The notes: generated from the sequence alone by a model not told the origin. Shown: positions 1 to 11,910, counted from the first letter of the stretch. The stretch: 64,000 nucleotides of DNA from Cavia porcellus (GCF_034190915.1 NW_026947486.1:25083344-25147343), one strand, 5' to 3'. Program-made: numbers and translations.

Positions 1-700
1 AGAATAAAACCAAAGCATTGGAGACATTACAGGACTTTAAAAGAAAATAATAGTCAACCGGAATGGGCATCATAATGATTCTTTTTGTGTTCACAGTTAT
101 GCCTACAACTTTCAAACTTGGTACTATCAAGCAAAGCAGAATAGAGGAAAATCAGTCAAAGCAAGATGGTGAGGGCAATACAGGATTTCAAATCAAGTTA
201 ATAGAAAATCCAAGTAGGTTACTATAATGTATCCTGCTATTTTTATTTATTTTTCCCTTAATTCAAAAGATAAAAGTAAATAATTTAAAAACAGGGGATT
301 GAGATAAAAGAGGGCACAACAACAGAACAACGCAGGTCAAAACATAACCATTTAAGCAAAATAGTGTTTCACCACAAGATATTCTGACATAAAAATAGTT
401 ACCATAGTGTCTCTTTCCTTGAAATCTTTGAGTATAATTTCGTGTACTGTAGCACCAAACATATCAAGACACTATAAAACCTTTCGAGAGAATGACAGTA
501 TTACAGGGTATTTAGAACCAATTAACAGAAAATGAACAATGGTTTCCGTATAATCTCCTTGTCTATACATTTTTTACATACATTATCATATATAATAAAA
601 TCCAATAAGATACAACTTTTTAAGACCGATGGAGAGAGAAGAATACAAGTTTGATGGGACTTCAAAACAAGATGATACTGTCAGCACTAGCTATTATGAT
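1..700 (-). repeat. 3'UTR tandem array (about 150-bp units) of element A
   Basis: A succession of diverged units on the plus strand. Each has an AAAACCA/AAAACAA-rich start, a TACAGGACTTCAAA-type core, AATAGGAAAT, a stretch such as TACCATAGTGTCTCT, and a C/T plus CAGACATAATAAAATC-like end. The stretch aligns almost base for base with C at about 34,920-35,650, which fixes its identity as HAL1 3'UTR. Confidence 0.75.
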
Positions 701-819
701 GTCTTGTTTTCTCCAAAATAGCTGTTCCTACCATCCGATCTTCACTGCCTCATTTCTGTCGAGCTCTTTTTCTGTCATTAGTTCTCAGTTTGTCCTCTTC
801 ATTTCACTTTCTGCTTCAT

Positions 820-1838
820 TCATTGTGGCCTCTCTGCCACTATTTCTGGAATCTTGGTATTTTCCTTTTTTAGACTATCCTGCAGTATTTTCTGTAGAGT
901 TGAATTGGTGGTTGCAAATTCCCCCAGTTCCTCTTTATCCTGGAAGCACCTTGTTTTTCCATTAATTTCTAGGGACAGTTGTGCAGGATATATCAATCTT
1001 GGCTGGAGGTTATTAACTTTCAAAGCTTGAATTATTTCCCCCCACGCTCTTTGTGATTTGATGGTTTGTGCTGAGAAGTCTGCTGTAATTCTGATGTGTG
1101 TTCCCTTGTAAGTGATCTGTTTCTTGTCTCTGATGGCTTTTAATATTCTGTTTTTATATTGGATTTCTGGAATTTTGATTATTATATGCCTGGGTGTAGC
1201 TCTGTTTGGATTGTAGGTGGCTGGGTTCCTGTATGCCTCATATATCCGAGTATCTTTACTATTTGCTAAATTAGGGAAATTCTCTTGGATTATTTCTGTG
1301 AATAGCTTTTGTAGTCCATTTGTTTGTGTCCCCACTTCTTCTTTTATGTTCTTAATTCTTAAGTTATAGATCCTCTTATCATCTTCTAGCCTATGTATTG
1401 TTGCTGTTTGTTTTTTTTGTTATTTTTAAGAAGTTTTTCATTTCATGCTCCCATATTATAAATCTGCCCTCCAGTTCAGATAATCTATCCTTAGTGTCTT
1501 TCAAGCTGTTATGCCAGCTTTCAATAGAGTTTTTAGTTTCCTGGTAATCTCTTTGAACCTGCTTCACATATTCTATGTTTTCTCTATTTTCTCCATCAAG
1601 CAATTCTCCCCTTTTTTTCTGTTCTTTCATTTCACCATCTGTTTTTTTCTTGGGCGGTGCTTAGCATTTCTCTAACTATTCTGCTTATGTCTTGCTTCAG
1701 GTCGTTAATAACTTCATTCCTGAACTCATCTATGCGGCTCTGGAGATAGCGCTTTATGTCTATTGGTGCTGTGTCTGATATTGCATGTTTCTCAGAATTG
1801 GGGGCCGAGGACCCTTTCTTGTTGCTCCCTCTTCCCAT
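820..1838 (-). pseudogene. L1 ORF1 (RNA-binding chaperone) pseudogene of element A
   Basis: The best preserved ORF1 in the window, about 339 codons, close to the usual 330-375. It is broken into three open pieces in three frames: N-terminal basic segment (1,838-1,632), coiled coil (1,630-1,391), and RRM plus C-terminal domain (1,335-820), implying two frameshifts. The last piece has typical ORF1p signatures: ENFPN, IYEAYRNP, PRHIIIKIPE, RRM-like core and RLIYPAQLS near the C-terminus. In intact L1, ORF1p is a trimeric nucleic-acid chaperone that coats its RNA in cytoplasmic particles. The start chosen is the MGRGS methionine, which aligns with MTRGR in G. It cannot encode a full protein now. 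Confidence 0.9.
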
Positions 1839-2610
1839 ATTCTTTGTTCCTTATGTACAGGCGTTTTAGGAGGCCCAGCTTCCTTCCCTGTTGGCCACAG
1901 TCTGTTTGAATTGTGCCGGCTATGTGTTCCTGCCCACTGCAGCACACCAGGGAGATACAGACTGGGCAGCCTATGCCAGGCCTGCTCCTCCAGGTCAACC
2001 TACCGAAAGCTTCACTGCTAGGGCACACCTCCAGGTGCTGGGACCTGGGTTGGGCTAGCCTACTGGGTCTCAGCCAGCAGCGTCATGCAGGCCAGGCACT
2101 CCCCACCAATTCCACTTGAGAGGGGGGTATGTGACTGAAGTCACTGCAGCATCTTGTTCCGGGTAGTCTGCCCGGTCCGGGTATGTCCTCTGCTGAAGTC
2201 TCCTTCTCTATGGATGGGTCCTCAATCTGCTCATTCACCGTGGGTCGATGCAGGGCACCCGGCCAGTCCTGCTCCCAACTCCATTCAACACTTCCCACAT
2301 TCAGTGCCTTCACACCTCTCTTCCCGCCGTGCCAATCAGGACGCAGTAGCTGCTGCAGGAAATTCAAATCGCAGCTTCCAGTGGCGTGGGGTACAGCTTC
2401 CATGCTGAGACTTATCTGTTCCTGCTGTATCACCGGGATTGCATTTCCAGTTGGTTTCTCTTAATTTAGATCGTTCCTGGGTCAGCAAAAATATCCCCCC
2501 TTGCCTAGGACTTCATGCCCAGCACCATTCCTGGATTTCAAGTGTGGTTTCACAGAGAGCCTCCGAAGCTGCTGCTATATATCTGCCATGTTCTCCCAGA
2601 AGTCCTCAAG
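1839..2610 (-). promoter_or_regulatory. HAL1 5'UTR with terminal YY1-like motif
   Basis: G/C-richer sequence upstream of the ORF1 start, shared with B, C and D and more distantly with E and F. It would carry the internal RNA polymerase II promoter. The complement of an AACATGGC motif (2,585-2,592) lies some 15 bases from the terminus, the position occupied in human L1 by a YY1 site that sets the transcription start. Promoter function is inferred from position. Confidence 0.55.
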
Positions 2611-3352
2611 TTCTTTTTTTGTGGTTCTATTCTTTTGTTCTACTGGCTCTCCGCCTAGCCCCACTCCTCGCCCGATACAGATATTCTTCATAGGTAGTAA
2701 TTATTTTCTGATTCTCTTAAACTATTATGATGCTTGAGGGCATCTGAGGATCTTTGCAGAGCTCAGTAAGAAGTTACTGAAACTAGATGTACAGCCAGTT
2801 CCAGGCTCTCAGCACCAAACTCCTACCAGGCATTTTTAAAGGTATAGTTGAAAGCTTGGTTTCAAAAGTGAAGTCCCATTTAAAAAAAAAGTTTAGTGAA
2901 CTACAGTCTTTCAATCTTCCACCTTAGTTACACAAAGAAGTCTAAAGAGTTACAGTTGTTTGTGCTAACTTATATTTAAAGATCAATTGTGTTTTAAAAT
3001 AAGAATTTTATGTTGGAAAAAAGAAAGTGAAATACATTTGTATAAAGTTTGCAAATGTCCTGTGGCCAATGCTATTTCAAAATTTTCTACCAGAATAAGA
3101 AACAGGTTTTTGCAGAAAAAGACAAGTTTCTGAGGTTCATCTTTCTCAAGGTATTGTGGGCTGCAGATATAAAAAACACAAAGAAACAAAATGATGTCTC
3201 TTTTTACAACTGCACTAGAACTTCACAACCTCAGTGATAGTATGATCACATGAAATGTGATTTAACTTTAAAAGATTTAGAAAAGTTGGAGTGATATTGA
3301 AGGCAGGACACTATGTGTGTACTGGCATTACAGACAGTCATTCAATAATGGG

Positions 3353-3404
<52 letters not shown>

Positions 3405-4580
3405 AGTGGCTGAGATGAGCACAGTTATGTGTATATACAGATACTTATATTTGTATCAATAACTACATTCACTCCTTTACCAGCCTGTACATATAGTGTT
3501 GTTCACTGAAACTTGAAACATACAGAGTTTCTTGTGTATTCTTGTTGTTGCCATCAATAAAATTGTGAAACTTTCTAAAGCATTCATTGTGCTTATATTT
3601 CTCTGATAACTGTTTGAAATTGTGGATGAAATTTATAATTACATGTCAGGAAATGATCTATTCTGTATACAAATTGGTGACTCTGAAATCTTGCATATTC
3701 CATCTCTACTTTTCTACTACTACTTGCTTCCCAAAGGAGCACACTTTGGTGAAACAGGTGACTGTCATATTTTCAGAACTCCTACTTACTGGTTACAGCA
3801 TAAAAAGTCCTGCAGCATCTTGAATATTTCAGTTTAAGTCATACTAAAATTTTATAAGAATGAAGAAAATTTCAAGGCCATTTCCAAATAATTCCTTTCT
3901 TTTTAGGAAATTTCTCATAAATATAATGAATGTATACAATATCTCTGTAAAAATGGTTGTCATGCCCAATGCGCATGAAGAGGTGTTTGTTGTGGAATCT
4001 GGGTCTGGTTACTATTCAAGAAAAGCTGAGAGTCCAACAGGCAAAGCATGATCATACTAATGCAATGGTCCCACCAGGCAAGGACTGAGCAAGCTGATGC
4101 AGGCTAAAACTGCAATGGGGGCTGTGGCAATGGACTGCACGGGATAGGCACAAAGGACTTGACTACTTGCAAGGACCTGGTTACACTATTTGTAACATTC
4201 CAGGTTAGAACTCCTAAGAAGAAAGAGTACGGGATCCCAGGTAGACTCAACCTGTCATGAATGCCAGTGGCTATGATTAGGTATGACATGATGACATGGC
4301 CATCATGTGCTTCATGTCCTTAGCCTTTGCAGTCTGATCTTTTAGCTTGAAAATAGTGAGGTTTTTCTGGTCAGATCCTCAGTGTGACTAGACACCTTAA
4401 TGTCAGCTTCAATCTTTCAGACTTTCTTACTTGCTAAGAGCTACAAATGACAAACATCTGGTCTTCGTTTTCTCTTCCTAAGTTTGATATATCTGGATAT
4501 TAATTGATTCTTACCATACACTTCATCTTCTAGTAAGATGATCTTCCTCCAACAGAGCAACTAGTCTAATAACAGAAAAA
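2611..4580. other. Intergenic, no gene recognised
   Basis: A/T-rich DNA with only short non-conserved open frames on both strands. It contains one GA microsatellite. I see no exon, SINE or L1 domain that I can support here; part may be repeat too old to recognise by eye. Confidence 0.5.
3357..3402. repeat. (GA)n microsatellite
   Basis: About 23 uninterrupted GA dinucleotides. Confidence 0.97.
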
Positions 4581-4582
4581 AG

Positions 4583-4712
4583 AATTTTTTTGGAGACATG
4601 ATTGATTGGATCTCGCTATGTAGCCCAGGCTGGCATTGAACTCACAGCAATCTTCCTGACTCAACATCCCAAGTGCTGGAATTACAAGTGTGTGCTATCA
4701 TGATCGGCTTAA
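4583..4712 (-). mobile_element. B1-like SINE
   Basis: Minus-strand 7SL-derived SINE: GAGACATG..., then CTATGTAGCCCAGGCTGG, AACTCACAGCAATC, and CAAGTGCTGGAATTACA, ending in ATCGGC, the complement of the B1 head. Diverged and without a clear flanking duplication. Confidence 0.8.
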
Positions 4713-4813
4713 CAGAAAATATTTTGGATTTATCCCTCACTTGTTCTCAGTTGGCTGGTATATCTCTGGTGAAACTCCCATATAACTATACCAAAAAGTG
4801 GGAAAAAAGAGAA

Positions 4814-4895
4814 TTTTTTTTGGTATCAATAATTGAACTCAGGACCTTGCACCTGCCAGACTGGTACTTGTGCTGCTGAGCTATATCCCTAACTC
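4814..4895 (-). mobile_element. ID-type tRNA-derived SINE (diverged)
   Basis: Poly(T), then GGTATCAATAATTGAACTC (complement of the B box), CTTGCACCTGCCAGACTGGTAC, and GCTGAGCTATATCCCTAAC (complement of the A box and 5' end). Same family as the fresh copy at 16,909 but older. Confidence 0.75.
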
Positions 4896-5159
4896 CAAGA
4901 AGATAAATTTCTTTTGTATTTATATAAGGGAGAGAAACATTAAAAAACACCTCATAGTAGACTACTTAAATCCCATTGGCCAGTCCTGGGGTCATAAGAT
5001 CAACTTCTAATTGCAAAAGAGTTGAGGAAAGTGCATGCTTAGCTTTGCCTCTATGGTTAGAATCAACAAAGAAAAGGAATAGGAGTGGTTGAAACAGGAA
5101 ATGAATTCTGATTGTTTCATCTATATTAGTTTCTTTCATTTTTTCTAAATCATGACTAT

Positions 5160-5245
5160 CTTTTTTCTTGGTACCAGGGATTGAATTTATAACCTCATGC
5201 TTGCCAGGCAGGTGCTTAAGTCACTGAGAGAAATGCCCAGCCTAT
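5160..5245 (-). mobile_element. ID-type SINE (diverged)
   Basis: Poly(T), GGTACCAGGGATTGAATT, CTTGCCAGGCAGGTGCTTAAG, then a weak A-box complement ending AAATGCCCAG. Antisense copy. Confidence 0.75.
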
Positions 5246-5604
5246 TTTTCAGTTTTAAAGTATCTTTCTCTTCCTTTCTTTCACCTTTCTTTCATCTTTG
5301 TTTCTTTTTTTCTTTCTAGCAAACACCATGAGATTTCTGAGGGCTTCATAAGGTGTTTGTTACTTTATCACCAGCATGTTGTCTGCCATAGAGTGAGAGC
5401 TCAAAAAATTCTGTGGATTAAAAGAATGAAACTGAACAAATATTTCTATTTCCTTCACACATGAAAGACTAATTTAATAAGAATAAAATTATTGGACGAC
5501 AATTATTTCCATTCAAAACTAAACATGAGTCGATTGTCTTTTGACATTTAGTGTTGCAGGGAAGGTCAGCTTGACTTGTAAGTGGCTTGTTTTGTTCTTT
5601 TAAA

Positions 5605-5700
5605 GAATTTTTTTTTCTTTTTTTGGTGGCAGGAATTGAACTCATGACCTCACACTTGCCAGGCAGGTGCTCACTCTACTGACCTAAATCCCAGGCCTCT
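5605..5700 (-). mobile_element. ID-type SINE (diverged)
   Basis: T-rich tail, GGTGGCAGGAATTGAACTC, CACTTGCCAGGCAGGTGC, CTGACCTAAATCCCAG. Antisense, same family as the two copies upstream. Confidence 0.8.
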
Positions 5701-6512
5701 AAAGAAACTTTTTATTTTGAAAGAATCATGTATCCACAGAAAGTTTAAAGGATAATACAAAGAGATCAAGTGTATTCTTCATTCAGTTTCCCCAGTTGAC
5801 ATTGGTATAAAATATGTATATCTGTATAATCATCACTACAATTGACAGAAAATACTATTTTGTAAACATAATGATCCCTTGGTGTTATGCCATTTTTGTC
5901 ACACCCAGACCTTCCTCATCCCTGACCATCCCTAACCCCTGCAACCACTAATCTGTTCTCCATTGCTATACTTTGAGTCTTTGCAAGAATATTACGTAAC
6001 TAGGGTCATAGAATATGATCTTTTAGAATTTTCCCCAGTTAGCCTGATTATCTTGATATCCATAAATTTCCTGTATGTATCTATAATTAATTCTTTTTTA
6101 ATCTTCAATATTATTTTCATGGATGTGCTATGTTTCTTCATCAATTTGCTCATTGAAAAATGTTTAGATTTTTTCCAATACTCTTACTTTAGAAATAAGA
6201 AATATTTGTATGCTGGTTCTTGTGTGAACATAAATTTTCATTTCTCTGGGACAAATATCTAAGAACACAGTTTCTGGGTCATATGATAATAGCATATTTT
6301 GTTTTATACGAAACTGTCAAATAATTTTCTGCAGTGGCTGTATCATTGTACATTCCCACCAGCAATGAATAAGGTATCCATTTGATCACATTCTTGTTAA
6401 CATTCATTTTGTTGCTATTGTTAATTTAAACTGTTCTGATAGGTGCATAATGGTATATTTTCATAGTCTTCATTTTAATTTTCCTAAAGGTAAGTAATGT
6501 TTAGCATTGTGA
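5700..6512 (-). mobile_element. Ancient L1M 3'UTR / ORF2 3' end, first segment
   Basis: CATCCCTAACCCCTGCAACCACTAATCTGTTCTCC at 5,924-5,961 is a signature of old mammalian L1M 3'UTRs in antisense. It continues into C-terminal ORF2-like sequence (CATTCCCACCAGCAATG, GTTTAGCATT). It breaks at about 6,512 and resumes near 9,236, with LTR-like elements between, so it predates them. Confidence 0.7.
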
Positions 6513-6883
6513 TATTTAAGTTTGAGTGTGCCAACTTGATTGGCTTGTTAGCAGCCTCAGGGGTTCGTGGAATATACCTCTGGGTATATCTGGTTGCTCA
6601 CGGATTCATGACTTTGGATATATTATCTAGTCTCTGGTCCTATCCTCTCTGATACTGTTCCCTGCTCTCTACTTTCTGGCTTCCAGTAAATAAGCACCAC
6701 TGTAACTTCCTGCCACAAAGCTTCTGCCTTGGAGCTACCTGACAATGTACTGAATCCCTAAATAATGAATTAAAGAAAAGAGGTTTAAAGAATTAAACCT
6801 CTTTTCCTTTAAGTTTATGGGCACCAGGTGTTATGTCTCAGCAATGAGAAAGTTGACTAATACAGAAAATAATATCAAAGAAA
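6513..6883 (+). mobile_element. LTR-like repeat (ERVL/MaLR type suspected)
   Basis: Begins GTGTGCCAACTTGATTGGC and ends TATGTCTCAGCAATGAGAAAGTTGACTAATAC. A diverged relative in the same orientation lies at 8,875-9,235 (GTCAACTTGACTGGC...GCAGTGATGGGAAAGCTGACTAAG). The two could be LTRs of one non-autonomous provirus with about 2 kb between, inserted in L1M. Family name not certain. It holds a perfect stem-loop at 6,775-6,806. Confidence 0.5.
6775..6806. repeat. Perfect 14-bp inverted repeat with 4-nt loop
   Basis: Arms 6,775-6,788 and 6,793-6,806 (GAAAAGAGGTTTAA and its complement) around the loop AGAA. It lies within the LTR-like repeat, in the position where related elements usually have a poly(A) region. 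Confidence 0.9.
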
Positions 6884-7420
6884 TGGAGTTGCTTCTGTGG
6901 GTGTACTTGATCAAGTGGTTTAGAAGCCTTTGGTACTGGTTTGTGAAAACAGTTTCAGAAAGTTAAGAAATGCAGGCTAGGGAAGTCCTAGAATGTGGTA
7001 AATAGAATCTGATGATTTTGATCAGAACTAAGAAGACCAGGTTACTGATAGGAAGGTAGAGAGTAAGTCCAGCTTCAAGATGTTTCAGTTGGGAAAACAA
7101 ACTCAATGGACAGTTGGTCTAGAAGCTGTATGTATTTCATTCTGGCATAAAATTAATCCACATTTTACTCATATCCTGAGACTTTTGATAAGACTGATAT
7201 TAAGGTTAATAGACTGAAGGAGGAAATTTCAAGGTAGTTCAATACTCAGGCTTTGGGAAGGTTACTGTTGGTCGCTTTTAATCAGATTTGTAGTGAGAAC
7301 TGGAGATAAAAGCAGAAAAAAATATTTTGTGAAATTGCAATTTTGGCCCAGAGGAATACATGTGTATAGTTGGGGGTCAAAGGAGAATTTGTTGCTATTT
7401 TAGTTACTTTTATCTAGTTG
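6884..7420. other. Unrecognised sequence between LTR-like elements
   Basis: Possible internal region of a MaLR-type provirus. No retroviral protein motif and no open frame worth naming. Confidence 0.3.
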
Positions 7421-7585
7421 CTGAGCTAAATACCCAATGCCAAAAGTTATGAAGGACAGATTTATTTAATTCATAGTTTGTAAAGGTTTTAGTCTATAAT
7501 TGGCTGGTTGCAAGATAGGGTGGCATATGGTATAAGGGCAGCAGTTCATGGTGGCAGGAGACAGAAAAAGCAACAAGTGAGGAGA

Positions 7586-7646
<61 letters not shown>

Positions 7647-7910
7647 CTTTCTGCCCTTTTATTTTATCCAGACTTCTGGTATTAGGGCAGTGACAATCCA
7701 ATCAGTGGGCAGATTCATCAGTTACCTACCCTTAATCCCAGTACCCTTAACCCCAGCATGGCAGAATGAATCAATCATGAACTGCAGATTAAGTTGCCTC
7801 CAAAACAAAAAGCAAAACAAAACAAAACAAACAAAAACAAAAAACCCATCTCAAAGTGTACAAGGCTTTGGGGGTCATGTAGACACAAACCATAACACTT
7901 GCTAAACAAA
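7420..7910 (-). mobile_element. LTR-like repeat, antisense, with internal microsatellite
   Basis: The complement near 7,430 reads TTAGCTCAGCAACTAG followed by AGTAACTAA, resembling the 3' end of the LTR-like repeat at 6,513. It continues into GGTGGCAGGAGACAGAAAAAG and ends near AAACCATAACAC. Interrupted by (GA)n at 7,591-7,644 and an A-rich tract (CAAAACAAAA) at 7,804-7,846. Class assignment tentative. Confidence 0.4.
7591..7644. repeat. (GA)n microsatellite
   Basis: 27 uninterrupted GA dinucleotides inside the LTR-like repeat. Confidence 0.97.
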
Positions 7911-8874
7911 CGAGTGCTATTAAAAAGGAACAAAGTACTTTGAATAGAAACAAGAAGAATATTGCCTTGAGAATGTCTCAGGAATTAGCAAGACCTAATC
8001 CATAATAAGCTCAAAGATGCAAAAGGGTAAACCTTTTATTTGTAGAGAGATCTGGGCATCCCACTTAAGAAGGCTTATCTGGAGAATTGGTTGCCTGGAA
8101 TTTATTTCACCTTGCTCACAGCATGGAAAATGTGTTTAAATTCAGTGGCTACATACAAGTCTATGCCTTCCCTCAGGAGTTTGGCATCACTCATATGATG
8201 TACTAATTAATACTAATTACTGGCATGTGGAATGCAAGAGTTGGGGTGTCAGGGAATATTTTACCTAGATTTCAAATGAAGTCAGGAGAGGCCAGTAGTC
8301 CCTGAGAGAATGTCTGTGTGAAGCAGTGGGAATGAAGCCAAAGGTTCAGTGAAGCTAAAGGTACAATGACTTCAGTGAAGAAGTCAGAAATGGCAGGAAT
8401 GTGGAATATTTATAAAGGAATGCTCCAGGTCATGAGCAGAGCCAGCTCAAGAAAGAAGTCATAATATGTGATGCAACTGGCAAGACAGGTCCTTTAGAAA
8501 TCACATTTTACCACTGTTTGTCCCAGAAGTTACAGACTTACTGTTTTTCCTTATGAGTTTCTGCCTTCTTCTGACCAATTCTTTTGTATTCCCCTGTTCC
8601 TCATTTTTGTAATGAGGAATTTTGTAATAAAAATGTTTGCCTTGTGCCATTGTACTTTGGATTATGTAGAATTTTAAAATTTTTACTGAGTTTTACCACT
8701 AAGAATTTGGGTTATGTCTCAGAAAAAAACATGTGCTTAGACTTTTGAAAAATGCAGAAAATTTTGAGACTTTGGAGAAGGAATTTTGGGTTGTATGCAG
8801 GACAGTTGTAGTATTAAATGGTAGAATTATGACCTTGTGGTTATTTGGGGAAAAAGTATTGTTTAATATATGTT
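7911..8874. other. Unrecognised sequence
   Basis: No gene, SINE or L1 domain seen. Could be internal sequence of the same non-autonomous provirus as 6,513 and 8,875. Confidence 0.3.
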
Positions 8875-9235
8875 AAGGTGTCAGATTGACAAGGAGTGGG
8901 ATGTTATGGTTAAGCTTGACTCTGTCAACTTGACTGGCTTGGAAGCAACCCTGGGGATTGGTGAAGCAAACTTCTGGGTGTGTCATTGAGGCATGACCTT
9001 GGGTAGTATACCTGGTTCCTGGCCCCTTTTTCTCTTGAATTGTTCCTCCCCTGTTCTGATTCCCAGCCTTCATGAACTAAGCAACTTTGGTCTATTATGA
9101 CCTTCCACCATGATGTTTCTGTATTGATACCTCAGACTGAAACTCCTGAAACTGTGTTAAATTCAACTTTTCCTTGAAGATGTGGGTGTCAGTTACTGTG
9201 TCGCAGTGATGGGAAAGCTGACTAAGATAAACATC
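8875..9235 (+). mobile_element. LTR-like repeat (ERVL/MaLR type suspected)
   Basis: Starts near GGTTAAGCTTGACTCTGTC and ends GGAAAGCTGACTAAGATA. Same orientation and general layout as 6,513-6,883. L1M sequence resumes immediately after (CATCATTTCACATGCTTTTG). Confidence 0.5.
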
Positions 9236-9780
9236 ATTTCACATGCTTTTGTGTCATCTACATACTCTTTGAATGAAATACTTTGTGTCTTTTGGCTGTT
9301 TTCTAATTGGATTATGTTATTTTACTATTCTATTTTGAGAACCTATAAATTTTAGATACGTAGTTTGAAATGTTTTCTCTAAATCTATAGCTTGTCTTTG
9401 CATCTTTTTAACAAGGTGTTTAGCAAAGCTAAAGTTTTTAATTTTGATGAAGTCCAATTTATTGATATTTTCTTCTACTGTCTTGCTTTTGATGCCAAAT
9501 CTAGCAATACTTGATCAAAATCTAAGTTCTAGAGATTTTCTCATACATTTTCTAAGATGGCTAATTTAAAATTATAGTTTTACTCTTCTGATCAATTTTA
9601 GTTAGTTTTATGTAAGATTTTAGGTTTATATTAAAGTTCATTTGTTTGCTTATATTCAGTTGCTCTGGCACCATCTGCTGAAAAGATTGGAACCAATGAG
9701 ACTGTTGAATTGTCATTACATCTTTGTAAAACATCCAATTGGTAAAACTGTCAAAAATCAACTGGTGGGAATTGTGTGGC
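9236..9780 (-). mobile_element. Ancient L1M ORF2 C-terminal region, second segment
   Basis: Antisense L1M landmarks in order: TTTGGCTGTTTTCTAATTGG, AAAGTTTTTAATTTTGATGA, CTTGCTTTTGATGCC, ATCTGCTGAAAAGATTG. Continuation of the element at 5,700. No reading frame survives. Confidence 0.65.
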
Positions 9781-9784
9781 TCTG

Positions 9785-9828
9785 ACTGATAAAGTCCTCT
9801 TCAGTTACTGATAAAGTCCTCTTCAGTT
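9785..9828. repeat. 22-bp direct duplication
   Basis: Two identical adjacent 22-bp units, 9,785-9,806 and 9,807-9,828, each beginning ACTGATAAAGTCC. Confidence 0.95.
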
Positions 9829-11910
9829 ACTACATCTGGCTCTAGTTTTACAGTCTTTGGTTAACATTCATCCTTCCTCTATTTGTGATGCAATACTATC
9901 CTGATGTTCTGTAACTATGTAGGAAATTGTGAAGTTTGTCCTTACTATGAACATCTCCTACTTAAATTAATAGGGAAATAGGAAAAGAAAGAAAACGGAT
10001 TTCAGTTAAAATATATTAAGGCATACATGGCATGACATAAAATAAATTTGGGTAGAAACTGTAGTTTTTGTTTATTACATAAGGTCACTAGATTATCACT
10101 AGTATTTATCTTCTCTTTTTAGTCATTTTGTGTTCCTCTTGTTTTTGACCAGCATATCAGCTGGCCGTTTTCTTTAATTAGTAAAGATGGGTCAATCTTT
10201 ACTCTTTGTGGTTGTTATGATTTGAATCTGGATGTCTCCCCAAAGCCTCATGCAGTCATGAGACATGGAGCCTTTGAAGGGGGATGAGTCTAACTTTTGT
10301 GATTGGCTCACTGACTAGTGCTGGGATTGGCAGTGTGAGTGCCGTACCCCATGAGGGACAGGTGCTTCTTTTGATTTTCAGATATATACCTGCCTGGTCT
10401 CACTGTGTAACAGCATGTGTATTTCTTTTTGATAGGTAAGATTGGTCACCCTTAAGCTACCTTTTTGGTCTGCTTGTTCAATAACATATAGAGCTCAAAA
10501 CGGCCAAGGAGAGAGACTCAACATCCAATTGGTGGAAGTATGCCTTGTAGGAACTTACACTTGTAAACAAGGAGAACTCAGAGTCTTAGGGAAGAGTAAA
10601 CCAACGATTTTCAAATGCTATTAAGTATAATTGTGAGAAGTACTACTTCCACTTTCTAACTCTTGTTTATAAAACCAATTGTACTATAGGGAGGGAAATT
10701 GCATCTTTTAAGACAGGCTTATCACAAATAAAGTCTCCCAACACCCAATTGCAAAACTAGGACTTTTGCCTGAAACTCTTGCTTCAAGGGATAGGGAGAG
10801 AAAAAACTGGCACCTTTAGCTTTTGATAGAGGTGCTGATGATATCTTATCTACATTCCAGCTGGAGATTGTTGCATTTAAATGTATTTTTTGCCACTGGT
10901 GTCAGTTGTTTGGCATCACTGGGTTCATAAATGTATCTTCTTATTTCTCATTATTTTATCAGTCATCATTAAGGGATTATAAAAGTTTGTGAGCCTAAGA
11001 ATTGAATGAATTTTGTGGGTAGCAGTGCTAATCTGAGCTATTATTCATTTATAAAAATCTCTTTGTTCTTCCCCGATACTAATGTCGAATATCTTTGAAA
11101 TTCTAATTTTAAATAAAAATTACAAGTCATGAAGAGCAAATTTGCTCTCTTAGAACAGCAAGACATTTTAGGCTAATCCTAAAAATTTTCTGTTGCATGA
11201 TTTGGTACCAATTACCTTTTGAGGAACCAAGTTCCTTTTAGTGGAAGGCAGCAGAGATGAGTTAAAACCTAGATAGTAAAATATGCATAAAATATCATTA
11301 AGATGTAGAAAGGGCATAATAGAGGCTTCTTAGAATGTCTCAGTGACAGTTTGTTAAATGGTGTTTTTATACCGGTGTTTCCATTTTCTCCACACAGAGG
11401 TACATTTCATTGATTTTTATGGATTCTTTATGTGTTAATACCAGCTCATTGCATGTCAGATATGTACAAATGTTTTTCCCTGTTGTTATGATCCTTTTGG
11501 TATAAAGTTTTAATTGTAAATTATTTAATTTTAATTGTAGTAAAATCACATTTTTCCTTTTTTCTCATTGTTTCTGAAAAATGATTTCAGTGTCAAATAT
11601 GTCATACATATAATAAGATATGTAATACGTTTATGGACAGTTTATAACAATAAAATAAATATCAGTGTCTCAGTGGTCCTTCATTTATGTCCTTATGATA
11701 ACCACAGAACTTTTCTACTTTAATCTGATAATATAGTTAATTATACAATGAACTATTTAAGAGCAATCTTGAAGATTGATTTTTATTTTTTTAAGAAAAT
11801 TGATATCCTTGAGGTAAACCACACTAGTTTTATGTCTCAATCTTCTAGTGCTATAGTAAAATATCACAGAGTAATTTATAAAGAATCAGAAATTTAGTTT
11901 GTTGCATTGT
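9829..11910. other. Intergenic, no gene recognised
   Basis: A/T-rich, without exon signals I would trust. About 10,208-10,450 (TGTTATGATTTGAATCTGG... CCCCAAAGCCTCATGC) looks like the start of an old LTR or DNA repeat but I cannot name it. About 11,340-11,560 vaguely resembles eroded L1M. Confidence 0.4.

Larger units (their letters stand above)
1..2610 (-). mobile_element. HAL1-like ORF1-only L1 derivative (element A), 3' end outside window
   Basis: Read on the minus strand the order is 5'UTR (about 2,610-1,839), ORF1 (1,838-820), then a 3'UTR of tandem A/T-rich units (about 760-1) with no trace of ORF2 between them. The same order and junction recur in B and C. The 5' terminus near 2,603-2,610 carries the family's terminal sequence with an ATGGC motif at 2,585-2,592. 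The 3' end and its poly(A) lie beyond the left edge, so no target-site duplication can be checked. Half-L1 (HAL1) elements are a known class that encode only ORF1 and are mobilised by L1 ORF2 protein in trans; assignment here is by structure, not database match. Confidence 0.85.

Noticed and set aside
651..965. 104-codon plus-strand frame with hydrophobic stretches
   Set aside because: Antisense shadow of HAL1 ORF1 and 3'UTR; the same frame reappears in C (35,564-35,999) because the repeat does.
1785..2464. Overlapping frames on both strands in G/C-rich sequence
   Set aside because: These lie in the 5'UTR of element A; no conserved domain, and homologous frames are not kept in C or D.
6513..9235. 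Firm call of a complete MaLR provirus
   Set aside because: The two LTR-like repeats are too diverged by eye and the internal part is unrecognised; kept as separate tentative repeats.
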